From contig JAGCTY010000161.1 in assembly GCA_017963105.1 (NCBI GenBank), positions 1-43,111 on the forward strand: a stretch of DNA of 43,111 nt, given 5' to 3'. The notes below the pieces were generated by a model. It was not told the DNA's origin. It ran no database searches and was given only the letters and a program-made list of their open reading frames with translations. Of this stretch, positions 15,116-23,802 are shown in pieces. A program made the translations under genes and the position numbers. Origin of the DNA: Lentisphaeria bacterium (GTDB taxonomy: Bacteria; Verrucomicrobiota; Lentisphaeria; Victivallales; UBA1829). Position 1 is the stretch's first letter. Every line of letters begins with the position of its first letter.

Positions 15116-17851
15116 TTATCTCTGAGGCGAGACATTCATGGCCAGTTCGCGCAGTTTTTTCAGGTCTTTCTTGCCGTTGCCGAGGAACGGAATCTTTTCC
15201 AGCGGGAAGAAGCTGTCGGGACGCGGCACCCACAGGTTGGGCAAGCCGGATTCGCGGAGACGGTTCCCGGCGTCGGCTGGGTCGAAGCCGCAGTCGGCGG
15301 CGTAGAACACGACGAGCTGTTCGCCCTTGCGCGGATCGGGTCGCGCCGTGACGGCCACCTTGCCTTCGAGGCCGTAGAACTCCTCCAGGCGGTTTTCGAT
15401 CAGTTCGTGCGGGACCATCTCGCCGCCGATCTTGCTGAACCGCGAGAGACGCCCCGTGATGCGGATGTAGCCGTCGCGGTCCATGGAGGCGACGTCGTTC
15501 GTGTTGTACCAGCCGTCCGGGGTCATGGCGGCCGCCGTGGCCTCGGGATCGTCCAGGTAGCCGAGCATCACGGACGCCGATTTCAGCTGGAGCAGGCCCT
15601 CCTTGCCCGGACCGAGCAGTTCGCCTGTGTCCACGTCCGCGATGCGCGCCGCGATCCCCGGCATAGCCACGCCGATGCTCCCCTCCGGCCCGGCCTCGCG
15701 TCCCACCGCCAGGAAATCCTTCGGCAGGTTCAGCGACACGATCGGCGACATCTCGGTGCAGCCGTATCCCTCGATGATGTGCAGCCCGGTCAGCTCGAAG
15801 AACGCGTCCGCGAGGCGTTTCTGGAGTTTCTCCGCGCCGGTCACCATCATGCGCAATGAATCGAAATCGCCCGGTTTGCAGCTCCGCATGTACGTCTGAA
15901 GGAACGTCGGGGTGGAGATGAGCATCGTGACCTTGTCGTCGCGCACCGCCTTGCACACGCCCGCGCCGTCCAGCGGATTCGCCACAAGCGTGACCTTCGT
16001 CCCCGTGACGCCGGGGAAGCACAGCCCGACCATCAGCCCGAACGCATGGAAAAGCGGCAGGTTGCCGAGAATGCGCTCCGTGCCGTACAGCCAGTTCAGC
16101 TGCCGCCAGAAACTCCAGATGTTCGCCGTGATGTTGTGATGGGACAGCAGAATGCCCTTCGGCATCCCCGTTGACCCGCTGGAAAAGAGGAGCGCCGCGG
16201 GATGCATGAGGTTGGTGCCATAGCGCGGCGAAACCAGGCGGATGAGCAGCTGGTGCGGCAGAAGGATGATCTGAGCCGCGGTCAGGAGCTTGTCGCCCTT
16301 CGTGACGAGCTTCGGCAGGTCCTCCAGGAAGAACATCTCGTCGCGCACGGGTTTCTTCAGCCTGTTCAGGAAAAGACGGCTCGTGATCACCGTCTTCAGC
16401 TTCGCGCGGTCGTACATGGACTGCATCACGGCGTCGCCCGCCGTGTAGTTCAGGATCGCGGGGGTGCGGTCGGCGAACATCACGCCGAGGAGCACGGCTG
16501 CGGAAACCGCCTTATTCGGCAGCAGCACGCCGACGAACTGCCCGTCGTCGCCGTGTTCCGCCAGGATCTTCCGGAGTTTCCGGCTGATGATGATCGACTG
16601 CGCGAGCATGGCGAAATTCGACAGGCCTTTCGGCGCGTCGGCGTCCTTGAACGTGCTTTCGAACGGATGCTGGAGCGAACGCCGCAGATACCGGTAATGC
16701 ACGGTCTTCTCTCCGCGCACAGGCTTCATCTCGGCCTCCGCGCCCAGCTCCTGGATCCGCTGCCAGATGCGGAACCCGTTCCAGTCCGGCGGGATCGGCT
16801 CGCCGACGATGATCGTGCCGGGAATCGGCAGCAGACGCGGCTTGATGAACCGCAGCTTCCCGCCATAGATCGTCAGCAGGCTCCCCCAGTGCAGTCCCAG
16901 GCGCACCGGGACCACCGGGATATCCGGCGACGGCATCAGCCGGTGCAGCCCCGACCGGAACGCATGCGTGATTCCGTTCGGGGAGATCGCGCCCTCGGGG
17001 AAGACGCACACCGCGCCGCCGTTGTTCAGGACCGCGTGCGTCCGTTCGATCAGCCGACGCATCCGCTCCCGGTTCATCCCGCGCGGCACCTCAAGCGCCC
17101 CGCTCCACCGGAAAAACAGATGCAGGCCGGGGAACCGGTAGAACGCCTCGTCCACCATGAACGTCACGCGGCGCGGCTTCAGGCACAGGATGAAGATGAA
17201 GTCGAGGAACGAAATATGGTTTGCCACGAGCAGGACCGGACCGGCGTCCGGGTAGTTCTCGATCCGGTCGACGCGGATCCGGTACAGCGAATGCGACAGG
17301 ATCAGGCCGAGCGTACGCAAACCCAGCGACGGCCGCCACACCAGAAGCGCGACCAGCCATGCCGCCAGCGCGATTTCCATGACGCGGAATCCCTGTGCGC
17401 CGAACCGGATCACGACGACGGACAGCGTCTTCGACAGGACCAGCAGGACCGCCGCGCTCGCGAACACCGACTTGCCAGGTCCAAGCCCGAGGTGCGACCG
17501 GCACGCCGACGCCAGCATCTGAGAACTGATCCACAGGAACACCCAGAATCCCCCGCACGCCATCGCCAGCGACAGCGCGCGTTTCACCTCGCCGCCCGTC
17601 CGCGACCAGTACACCCCCAGCGCAGCGAGCAGAAGTCCCGGCAGTACCGCGCCCACCAGCACGCCGTAGTTCCGCGCGCACAGCATCGCCGCGAATCCGG
17701 CCGCGACCGACAGGCCGGCGAGCCAGACGCCCCACGCCGGGAGCGAGGAATACGGGACGGAATTCAGGACCAGAAGGCAGGCGCAGAGCAGCAGCACCCC
17801 CGAGACGCCGGCGATGGCGGAGGTGATCGTAAGTTCGGGATTGTTTTTCAT
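15116..17851 (-). CDS. Aas-like fusion: membrane domain, acyltransferase, acyl-ACP/CoA synthetase
   Basis: A 911-aa protein in three parts. Residues 1-180 are hydrophobic with about five or six membrane segments and no motif I recognise. Residues about 195-390 are a PlsC-type acyltransferase with H212xxxxD217 (NHISFLDF) and FPEG at 284-287. Residues about 430-905 are an AMP-forming adenylation domain with SSGSTGMPKG, GYGCTEMSP and a C-terminal GNGKKDLKKL carrying the catalytic Lys. E. coli Aas (719 aa) has the last two parts and re-acylates lysophospholipid with free fatty acid. The ATG at 17851 is the first Met before the membrane domain; the open frame runs on upstream but crosses the promoter and the tolC gene. 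A -10 TATATT lies at 17892-17897 on the minus strand. Confidence 0.87.
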   Translation of the reverse strand: MKNNPELTITSAIAGVSGVLLLCACLLVLNSVPYSSLPAWGVWLAGLSVAAGFAAMLCARNYGVLVGAVLPGLLLAALGVYWSRTGGEVKRALSLAMACGGFWVFLWISSQMLASACRSHLGLGPGKSVFASAAVLLVLSKTLSVVVIRFGAQGFRVMEIALAAWLVALLVWRPSLGLRTLGLILSHSLYRIRVDRIENYPDAGPVLLVANHISFLDFIFILCLKPRRVTFMVDEAFYRFPGLHLFFRWSGALEVPRGMNRERMRRLIERTHAVLNNGGAVCVFPEGAISPNGITHAFRSGLHRLMPSPDIPVVPVRLGLHWGSLLTIYGGKLRFIKPRLLPIPGTIIVGEPIPPDWNGFRIWQRIQELGAEAEMKPVRGEKTVHYRYLRRSLQHPFESTFKDADAPKGLSNFAMLAQSIIISRKLRKILAEHGDDGQFVGVLLPNKAVSAAVLLGVMFADRTPAILNYTAGDAVMQSMYDRAKLKTVITSRLFLNRLKKPVRDEMFFLEDLPKLVTKGDKLLTAAQIILLPHQLLIRLVSPRYGTNLMHPAALLFSSGSTGMPKGILLSHHNITANIWSFWRQLNWLYGTERILGNLPLFHAFGLMVGLCFPGVTGTKVTLVANPLDGAGVCKAVRDDKVTMLISTPTFLQTYMRSCKPGDFDSLRMMVTGAEKLQKRLADAFFELTGLHIIEGYGCTEMSPIVSLNLPKDFLAVGREAGPEGSIGVAMPGIAARIADVDTGELLGPGKEGLLQLKSASVMLGYLDDPEATAAAMTPDGWYNTNDVASMDRDGYIRITGRLSRFSKIGGEMVPHELIENRLEEFYGLEGKVAVTARPDPRKGEQLVVFYAADCGFDPADAGNRLRESGLPNLWVPRPDSFFPLEKIPFLGNGKKDLKKLRELAMNVSPQR

Positions 17852-17891
17852 GGCGCTCGAAAAGAGGTGAAGTTGGAGTTGTTTTGACGAT

Positions 17892-17897
17892 AATATA
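17892..17897 (-). promoter_or_regulatory. -10 box of the Aas-like gene
   Basis: TATATT on the minus strand, 41 bases from the start codon. The -35 region is poor (AGGACT at 17 bases), so this is a partial match. Confidence 0.4.
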
Positions 17898-18021
17898 TCC
17901 CTGCCTGTCTTTTTTACAAGTCCTTTTCGGTTGGAATCATGAATTTGTTTCAGACATTTCCTTCCAAAAAAAGTTTTTCTCTTCCGCAACTGAAAAATAA
18001 CATTTTTCTCCGGAGAATCAT

Positions 18022-18049
18022 TTGAATATTCCGCGGAACGATGTATATT
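18022..18049 (+). promoter_or_regulatory. Promoter of the tolC-like gene
   Basis: TTGAAT at 18022-18027 and TATATT at 18044-18049, spacer 16; the leader before the ATG at 18107 is about 50 bases. Confidence 0.65.
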
Positions 18050-18106
18050 TAGAGGTATTAATTCGCTTACAAAACATTTTACCCCATCGAAAGGCGACCG
18101 GACAGT

Positions 18107-19528
18107 ATGAAAATTCAAGTTTTGAGCGCTACCGCCGTTTCCGCGATTCTCCTCGCGGCCCTCACCGCGTGCAACGTTGCGAAACCGCCTGCGGCTATTT
18201 CCAAAGACAAATATACCGAGATCACCGCGGAAGAGCACCAGCAGCTTCCCGCGGGGCTCAAGCTCCTTACCCTCGACGAAGCGCAGACCATCGCCATCCA
18301 GAACAACCCGAGCTTCAGGTCGCGCTATTTCGCCGTTTCCCAGGCGCGCGCCCAGTATTACAGCCGGTTCGCGTACTACCTGCCCACCGTCACGGCTTCC
18401 TACGCCCTGACCTCCTACCACAGCCACGGCTACACCGAGGATGCCGGCGCCAGCTACAAGACCTACACGTCCAACCCGTCCATGTCCGCATCCCTGCTCG
18501 TCTTCGACAGCTTCCAGCGCGAAATGAACCTGCTGGCCGCCCGCTACAACTGGAAGAGCACCGAACAGCTCGAACAGGACGCCCGCCGTCTGCTCCTTCA
18601 GAACGTGGCATACGCGTACAACAACGTCATGCTGGCGAAGGCCCGTCGCAACATCGCGCTTGAGGACATGCGCTACAACCGCCAGCTCCTCAAGGAAACC
18701 GAGCTCAAATACGGCGTCGGCGCCTCCACGCTTTCCGACGTCCTCAACTTCAAGGTCAACTACAACAACGCCGAGAGCAACCTCTACTCCGCCAATTACG
18801 CCCTCGCCTCCTCGAAATACGCCCTCGCCGCCCTCATGGGCCTCACCGAAGGCACCATCCCCGACGACGTCGAATTCCCCGAAGAGCTCGCGGTCGACGG
18901 CGAAATGCTCGCCGACGAAAGCGTCTACCTCGACGCCGCCCTCTCGAACCGTCCCGACCTGAAGGCCCTCCGCGAATCGCTCGAAGCCTCCAAGTTCAGC
19001 TACTATTCCAGCATCGCCGCGTTCGGTCCGACCGTCACGGCCAACCTCGGCGTCGGCTACAACAACTCCGCCACGCACTACAGCCCGTTCCGCTCCGACT
19101 CCGGCTACACCTCCCACCAGGGCATCCGCAGAACCCGCTACAGCACGTTCTCCAGCGGCATCAACGTCTCCTGGGACCTCTTCTCCGGCGGCCGGACCTT
19201 CTTCAACATGCGCGCCTCACAGGCCGCCATGGAACAGGCCGAGTACACCCTCGCCGACAAATGGATCACCGTCATCAACGACGTCCGCACCGCTTATGAA
19301 AACTACATCGTCAGCCTCAAGACCGTCAAGCTCTACCAGAAGAACCTCGAGGCCGTCCGCAAGATGCGCGACCTGGTCGACGACGAGTACGAAGCCGGCA
19401 ACTGCGCCATCACACGCGTGAACGAAGTCCAGCGCGAATTCGTCAACGCCGAGACCTACCTCGCACAGGCCGTCGTCAGCATGCACAACGCCAAGGCGCA
19501 GATCCTCGCCGCGACCAACGCGAACTGA
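18107..19528 (+). CDS. TolC/NodT-family outer-membrane efflux lipoprotein
   Basis: A 473-aa outer-membrane channel component. The N-terminus is a lipoprotein signal with lipobox LTAC (Cys about 22), so the mature protein is probably lipid-anchored like NodT/OprM. Two TolC repeats follow, with LTLDEAQTIAIQNNPSFR opening the first half and long helices rich in Ala, Glu and Asn; SWDLFSGGRTFFNMRASQAAM in the second half is the typical strand-to-helix turn. It stands alone between its own promoter and a stem-loop and could be the missing outer-membrane partner of the exporter at 286-4414, but nothing here proves that. Confidence 0.88.
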   Translation: MKIQVLSATAVSAILLAALTACNVAKPPAAISKDKYTEITAEEHQQLPAGLKLLTLDEAQTIAIQNNPSFRSRYFAVSQARAQYYSRFAYYLPTVTASYALTSYHSHGYTEDAGASYKTYTSNPSMSASLLVFDSFQREMNLLAARYNWKSTEQLEQDARRLLLQNVAYAYNNVMLAKARRNIALEDMRYNRQLLKETELKYGVGASTLSDVLNFKVNYNNAESNLYSANYALASSKYALAALMGLTEGTIPDDVEFPEELAVDGEMLADESVYLDAALSNRPDLKALRESLEASKFSYYSSIAAFGPTVTANLGVGYNNSATHYSPFRSDSGYTSHQGIRRTRYSTFSSGINVSWDLFSGGRTFFNMRASQAAMEQAEYTLADKWITVINDVRTAYENYIVSLKTVKLYQKNLEAVRKMRDLVDDEYEAGNCAITRVNEVQREFVNAETYLAQAVVSMHNAKAQILAATNAN

Positions 19529-19564
19529 TCCGCCCCTCCCAACCTGAAAACCCGAACATCATCC

Positions 19565-19591
19565 GCGGGCCCTCGTCGGCCCGCATCTTTT
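19565..19591 (+). terminator. Stem-loop between tolC-like gene and gltX
   Basis: GCGGGCC (19565-19571) and GGCCCGC (19578-19584) form a perfect 7-bp stem with a 6-base loop, followed by ATCTTTT. It ends only 7 bases before the gltX ATG, and gltX has no Shine-Dalgarno, so the element may also influence gltX translation. Confidence 0.7.
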
Positions 19592-19598
19592 CACCATC

Positions 19599-21185
19599 AT
19601 GCAGCACAGACTCAGATTCGCACCCTCCCCCACCGGGCAGGTCCACATCGGAAACATCCGCACCGCGATCTTCAACTGGCTTGCCGCCCGCCACATGGGC
19701 GGCAAGTTCATTCTCAGAATCGAGGATACCGACCTCGAACGCTCCACGAAGGAGGCGATCGACACGCTCCTCGAATGCATGGAGTGGCTCGGCCTCGACT
19801 ACGACGAGGAAGTCCTCTATCAGACCACGCAGGCACGGCATCACCTCGACGCCGCGAAGAAGCTCGTCGAGGACGGAAACGCCTATCCGCTCGGACCCGT
19901 CACGGAGCATTCCCCGATCCTCTTCCGCATCCCCTTCTTCTGCGACGATTTCCCGTTCGTGCGCACGGTCGGGCCCGCTTCGCTCGCGCTCGCCCCGGAC
20001 ACCGCGGTCGAGATCAGCGGCGGCGGCCTGAAGTTCACCACGCTCTCGCCGAAGGGCAAGCCGGTCGAGAACCAGGCGTGCCTCGCCGGGTTCAGGGACC
20101 TTGCGGTCCTCGACGCCGCCGGACAGACGCTCTTCTCGCTCACGGACGACAAGCTCAACGAAATCCTGGGATACGGCGCGGTCGAAACGATCGAGCATGC
20201 CGCGTCCATGACGTTCACCCGCCGCGAAGTCTTCTACGACGACATGGTCAAGGGGCACCTTTCCAAGCCGCTCGACAGTATGCGGGACTTCATCATCGTC
20301 CGCAGCGACGGCAGCCCGGTCTTCCACCTCGCGAACGTCTGCGACGACATCACGCAGGATATCACGCTCATCGTGCGCGGCGACGACCATGTGGAAAACA
20401 CATACCGCCACCTCTTCATGTTCCAGACCCTCGGCGCGAAGGTCCCGGCCTACGCCCACCTGCCGATGATCGTGAACGCCCAGGGCAAGCCATACAGCAA
20501 GCGCGACGGCGACGCCTTCGTCGGCGATTTCCGCGGCAAGGGCGTGCTCCCCGAAGCGCTCTTCAACTTCCTGACGCTCCTCGGCTGGTCCTCCGGCGAC
20601 AACCGCGAGAAGATGTCCCGCGAGGAACTCGTCGAGGCGTTCGACCTCGCCCGCGCCCAGCATTCGCCCGCGCAGTTCGACGCCGTGAAGCTGGCGAACC
20701 TGAACGGGCAGTACATCGCCGCGCTCGATCCGGCGGTCTTCCGCGAACGCGCCTGGGATTTCGCCGCCGCCTATCCGTGGAGGGAAAGCGTCGACCGCGC
20801 GAAGTTCGACGCCGTGGCGGACCTGATGCAGACCCGCACCAAGCTCATGACCGACCTGGCCGCCTGGACCTATTTCTTCGCCGTCCCGGTCGACTACGAT
20901 CCGAAGGGCGTGAAGAAGTTCCTCATGCCGGAACCCATGCGCGCCGCCCTCACGAAAGCCGCCGACGCGTTCGACACGCTCCCCGAAAATGATCCGAAGG
21001 CCGTCGAGGACGCCCTCCGCGCCATCGAAACCGCCGACGGTCTTTCCCAGTTCGCCCTCAACCAGCCCGTCCGCGTCGCCGTCTGCGGCGTCACCGTCGG
21101 AGCCAGCATCTACGAGACGGTCGTCTGCATCGGCGTGAAGGAATGCGCCCGCCGCATCCGCGCCGCCCTCGCCGCGACCGCATAA
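19599..21185 (+). CDS. gltX: Glutamyl-tRNA synthetase with enlarged acceptor-binding region
   Basis: A 528-aa class I synthetase charging tRNA-Glu. RFAPSPTGQVHIGNIRTA carries the HIGH motif; RIEDTDLERS, FIIVRSDGSPVFHLANVCDD and the KMSKR equivalent YSKRDGD (near 301) follow, then an anticodon-binding helical region. The stretch from about residue 95 to 210, where GluRS normally has CTPEEL and Zn-type Cys residues, is replaced by a longer segment starting SPILFRIPFFCDDF. This pushes the KMSKR motif some 60 residues later than in E. coli GluRS (471 aa). It starts the run gltX-def-membrane protein-Cdc123-like gene. The first Met is right for the family despite the absent Shine-Dalgarno. Confidence 0.93.
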   Translation: MQHRLRFAPSPTGQVHIGNIRTAIFNWLAARHMGGKFILRIEDTDLERSTKEAIDTLLECMEWLGLDYDEEVLYQTTQARHHLDAAKKLVEDGNAYPLGPVTEHSPILFRIPFFCDDFPFVRTVGPASLALAPDTAVEISGGGLKFTTLSPKGKPVENQACLAGFRDLAVLDAAGQTLFSLTDDKLNEILGYGAVETIEHAASMTFTRREVFYDDMVKGHLSKPLDSMRDFIIVRSDGSPVFHLANVCDDITQDITLIVRGDDHVENTYRHLFMFQTLGAKVPAYAHLPMIVNAQGKPYSKRDGDAFVGDFRGKGVLPEALFNFLTLLGWSSGDNREKMSREELVEAFDLARAQHSPAQFDAVKLANLNGQYIAALDPAVFRERAWDFAAAYPWRESVDRAKFDAVADLMQTRTKLMTDLAAWTYFFAVPVDYDPKGVKKFLMPEPMRAALTKAADAFDTLPENDPKAVEDALRAIETADGLSQFALNQPVRVAVCGVTVGASIYETVVCIGVKECARRIRAALAATA

Positions 21186-21203
21186 CCGTTTTCAGGAGGA
21201 CGC

Positions 21204-21812
21204 ATGAACAACATCCCCGTCGAAAAACTCAGGCTCCGGCTGCTCGGCGATCCGATCCTGGCGGCGAAGGCCCGCCCCGTCGAACAGATCACCGAGGAGA
21301 CGGAGCGCATTTCCGAGGCCATGCTCGACATCATGTACAAGTCGCACGGGATCGGCCTCGCGGGAAACCAGGTCGGGCTCCTTCAGCGCATCGTGACCAT
21401 CGACATCGATCCGCCGAAGGACGAGGACGGCAACGAGCTTCCGGTCCATTCGCCCGGCGAGAAGAAGCTTCTTCCCCTTATGCCGATCACGCTGATCAAC
21501 CCGGAGATCGTTTCGTACTCCGGCAGCCTCTGCCCGTTCGACGAAGGCTGCCTGAGCGTCCCGGAGGTCTACGGCTGCGTCATGCGCAGCGACGCCGTCG
21601 TGCTCAAGTCCATGCTCCTCGACGGCACCGAGTTCGTCCTCGAATGCGGCGGGCTCCTCGCGCGCGTCGTCCAGCACGAACTCGACCATCTCGACGGCAT
21701 CGTGTTCGTCCAGAAGGTCACCCCGGATGCCTATCCGGCCATTTCCAGGCGCGTCGAAAAGATCATCAAGCGGAACGGTCCCCGCGGATTCAAAGTCCGG
21801 AGGCTCGTCTGA
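21204..21812 (+). CDS. def: Peptide deformylase
   Basis: A 202-aa Fe/Zn hydrolase that removes the formyl group from nascent N-terminal formyl-Met. The three motifs are GIGLAGNQVG (usually GxGLAAxQxG), EGCLSVP with the metal-binding Cys, and QHELDHLDG with the HExxH. An insertion between motifs 1 and 2 (PPKDEDGNELPVHSPGEKK) makes it longer than the usual 170 aa. AGGAGG 5 bases from the ATG is a strong ribosome site. It lies 18 bases behind gltX and 2 bases before the next gene. Confidence 0.96.
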   Translation: MNNIPVEKLRLRLLGDPILAAKARPVEQITEETERISEAMLDIMYKSHGIGLAGNQVGLLQRIVTIDIDPPKDEDGNELPVHSPGEKKLLPLMPITLINPEIVSYSGSLCPFDEGCLSVPEVYGCVMRSDAVVLKSMLLDGTEFVLECGGLLARVVQHELDHLDGIVFVQKVTPDAYPAISRRVEKIIKRNGPRGFKVRRLV

Positions 21813-21814
21813 CC

Positions 21815-22843
21815 ATGTCTCAGCCTCAGCCAGGGACAAAAACGGCGCCCGCGCCCGGCTTCTTCCCGACCATGTTCCGTCTCTGCGCCGGGACGAAGGT
21901 CATGACCGAAATCTACGAGACTTCGCCCGCCCGCGCCATCTGGCATTTCTTCCTGCTGACGATCCTCTGCTCCGTCATGGCCGCGATCGTCGCCACGATC
22001 ATGCAGAAAGACATGTTCGAACGCGCCGGACGCAATCTCGACGAGGAAATCGGGGCGTTCGTGATCACGCCGGAGAAGATTTCCGTCCAGAAGGACCCGG
22101 ACACGCCGCGCCGTTTCAAGCTTCCCTATGTCACGCTGGAATACTTCCCCGGCGACACGTTCTCGGCCGAGGATTTCAACGTCGGCCGCACGTCCGAACA
22201 CGGCATCGTCGTCCTGCCCGGCGGCCTGGCGACCTGGGCAGGGTTCAACTGGAATGGGGAAGACCTCCTCTACGCCAGCCTGATGCCCGTATCCGTGCTT
22301 TACGCCTCGCTTTCCCCGAAAGTCAACGACGCGGTCGACAACCTAGGCATGAACGGGGAAAGGTTCTCCGGCCCCGGTTTCGCCGAAGTCCTGAAACAGA
22401 ATTTCACCGCGTCCGCAGCAAAGCCGTCCGGCGACGCTTCTGAGGAAGACCTGCCCCCGATCCTGGCCACGGGTTCGCAGGCAGCCCGTCTGGCGGTTTC
22501 GCTGCTGACGGCGCTCGTCCTGCTGGTCACGTTCGGACGCAACCTGCTGGTGATCGGCGTGATCGTCCTGCTGGTGTCGCTGGTGCAGTATCTGCGGGCC
22601 TCCACGCTCCCGAAGGGGCTTCTCTACCGGAACGTCCTGACGATCATGGTCTACTCCACGTTCCCCGCGCAGATCGCCGCCACGCTCTTCGACGCCGCCG
22701 GCGGGGACAGATTGATTTCATTCCAGCTTCTTTTCGTCGGGATCTTTTTCGTCTACCAGCTCTTCGCCTTCCGCGCCGTCCTGAAAAAAGTCTGTCCCCA
22801 GATCGACCGGAAAGACGACGATCTCGACGATTCCGATTTTTAA
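21815..22843 (+). CDS. Polytopic membrane protein, possibly DUF1189-like
   Basis: A 342-aa protein with one helix near the N-terminus (about 45-65, HFFLLTILCSVMAAIVATIM), an extracytoplasmic soluble part of roughly 150 residues, and four hydrophobic segments at the C-terminus (about 225-330), ending in an acidic tail DRKDDDLDDSDF. The plan resembles DUF1189 membrane proteins, but I cannot verify the family and give no function. It starts 2 bases after the def stop (TGACCATG), so it is coupled to def. The open frame extends upstream inside def and is not used. Confidence 0.7.
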   Translation: MSQPQPGTKTAPAPGFFPTMFRLCAGTKVMTEIYETSPARAIWHFFLLTILCSVMAAIVATIMQKDMFERAGRNLDEEIGAFVITPEKISVQKDPDTPRRFKLPYVTLEYFPGDTFSAEDFNVGRTSEHGIVVLPGGLATWAGFNWNGEDLLYASLMPVSVLYASLSPKVNDAVDNLGMNGERFSGPGFAEVLKQNFTASAAKPSGDASEEDLPPILATGSQAARLAVSLLTALVLLVTFGRNLLVIGVIVLLVSLVQYLRASTLPKGLLYRNVLTIMVYSTFPAQIAATLFDAAGGDRLISFQLLFVGIFFVYQLFAFRAVLKKVCPQIDRKDDDLDDSDF

Positions 22844-22871
22844 CCGCCTGTCAAAAAGGAGACGGCCCCAC

Positions 22872-23591
22872 ATGAACAAAACACTCGAACACTGCCGGAT
22901 CCAGAACTGGTATCCGCGCCTCTCCGTATATTCCCTCCCCACAAACTTCGTGTTCCTGATGGACATCGAGATCAAGGCCCTGCAGGAAGGCGACGCGGAA
23001 TCGGGCATCGCGAAAAACGTGATCGACCGCCTTGCCAGCGCCATGAGCAAATTCACGTTCACACGCTTCGTCGGAACCGACCTCGTCGCGCCGACCGACA
23101 CCGTCCGCTTCGAGGAAAAACGCGGCGCGGTCCGGTCCGCCACCAGCGCATGGTATTTCCTGACCCAAAGCGCAAAGGTGCGGAACGCCGCCATGAACGG
23201 CATGGTCTCCGCCCTCTGCGTCCGGCCGTTCCGCCGCATGGATCCCGCCCGCGAGTTCCGGCTCTTCGTGAAGAACGGCAAGCTGCGCGCGATGAGCCAG
23301 TACTGGATGACGCGCCACTTCCCGCAGCTGGAGAAAGCCCGCGAAAAATACTGGACCCTCGCCGTCAATTTCATCGACAGGAACTTCTGGGTGCTTCCCG
23401 AGCCCGACATCGTGCTCGACATCTATTTCACCTCCAAGGACGAAATCCTCGTCATCGACCTGAATCCGTTCGGCCCGCCAACCGATCCGAAGATGCTCAA
23501 CGCCTGGGACCAGGACTGGCTGAACTCCATGGGGATGAAGCTCATCCCCCATCCGACCGCGATTTCCGGGGACATCAACGTTTCGTTCTGA
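22872..23591 (+). CDS. Cdc123/D123-family ATP-grasp-like protein
   Basis: A 239-aa protein resembling eukaryotic Cdc123 (D123), an ATP-grasp-fold protein needed for assembly of translation factor eIF2. Matching points are NWYPRL near the N-terminus, VAPTDTVRF in place of the conserved APxDAxW strand, RPFRRMDPAREFRLFV with E128-F129-R130, and the metal-site region with Asp183 (VLDIYF) and D196-L-N-P-F-G. The family is known from eukaryotes and scattered bacteria, where its role is unproven. AGGAG at 22856-22861 supports the start. It lies 28 bases after the membrane-protein gene, in line with gltX and def, so a role linked to translation or peptide modification is an attractive inference. Confidence 0.75.
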   Translation: MNKTLEHCRIQNWYPRLSVYSLPTNFVFLMDIEIKALQEGDAESGIAKNVIDRLASAMSKFTFTRFVGTDLVAPTDTVRFEEKRGAVRSATSAWYFLTQSAKVRNAAMNGMVSALCVRPFRRMDPAREFRLFVKNGKLRAMSQYWMTRHFPQLEKAREKYWTLAVNFIDRNFWVLPEPDIVLDIYFTSKDEILVIDLNPFGPPTDPKMLNAWDQDWLNSMGMKLIPHPTAISGDINVSF

Positions 23592-23682
23592 GCCGTCGTT
23601 TCCCGGTTTTCCGCCGCATCGGCAAACAGCGGGTGCACGGCGCCGGCATGGAAAAAATTCCGCATGTTTTTCCCGCGCGGGG

Positions 23683-23710
23683 TTGATTCCTCCTCGCCGT
23701 GTGCTATATT
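23683..23710 (+). promoter_or_regulatory. Promoter of the first GH2 gene
   Basis: TTGATT at 23683-23688 and TATATT at 23705-23710, spacer 16; leader of about 85 bases to the ATG at 23803. Confidence 0.65.
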
Positions 23711-23802
23711 ATTTCAACAAATAATCTACATAAACTGTCGTTCCGTCTTCCGGCTCCAATCCATTTCCGCCGCACGCGGGAGTCAAAAGAAAGGTCAGCA
23801 TC

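Noticed and set aside
17852..19117. Upstream extension of the Aas-like frame to 19117
   Set aside because: It runs antisense to the tolC-like gene and across both promoters; the membrane domain starts with its own Met at 17851.
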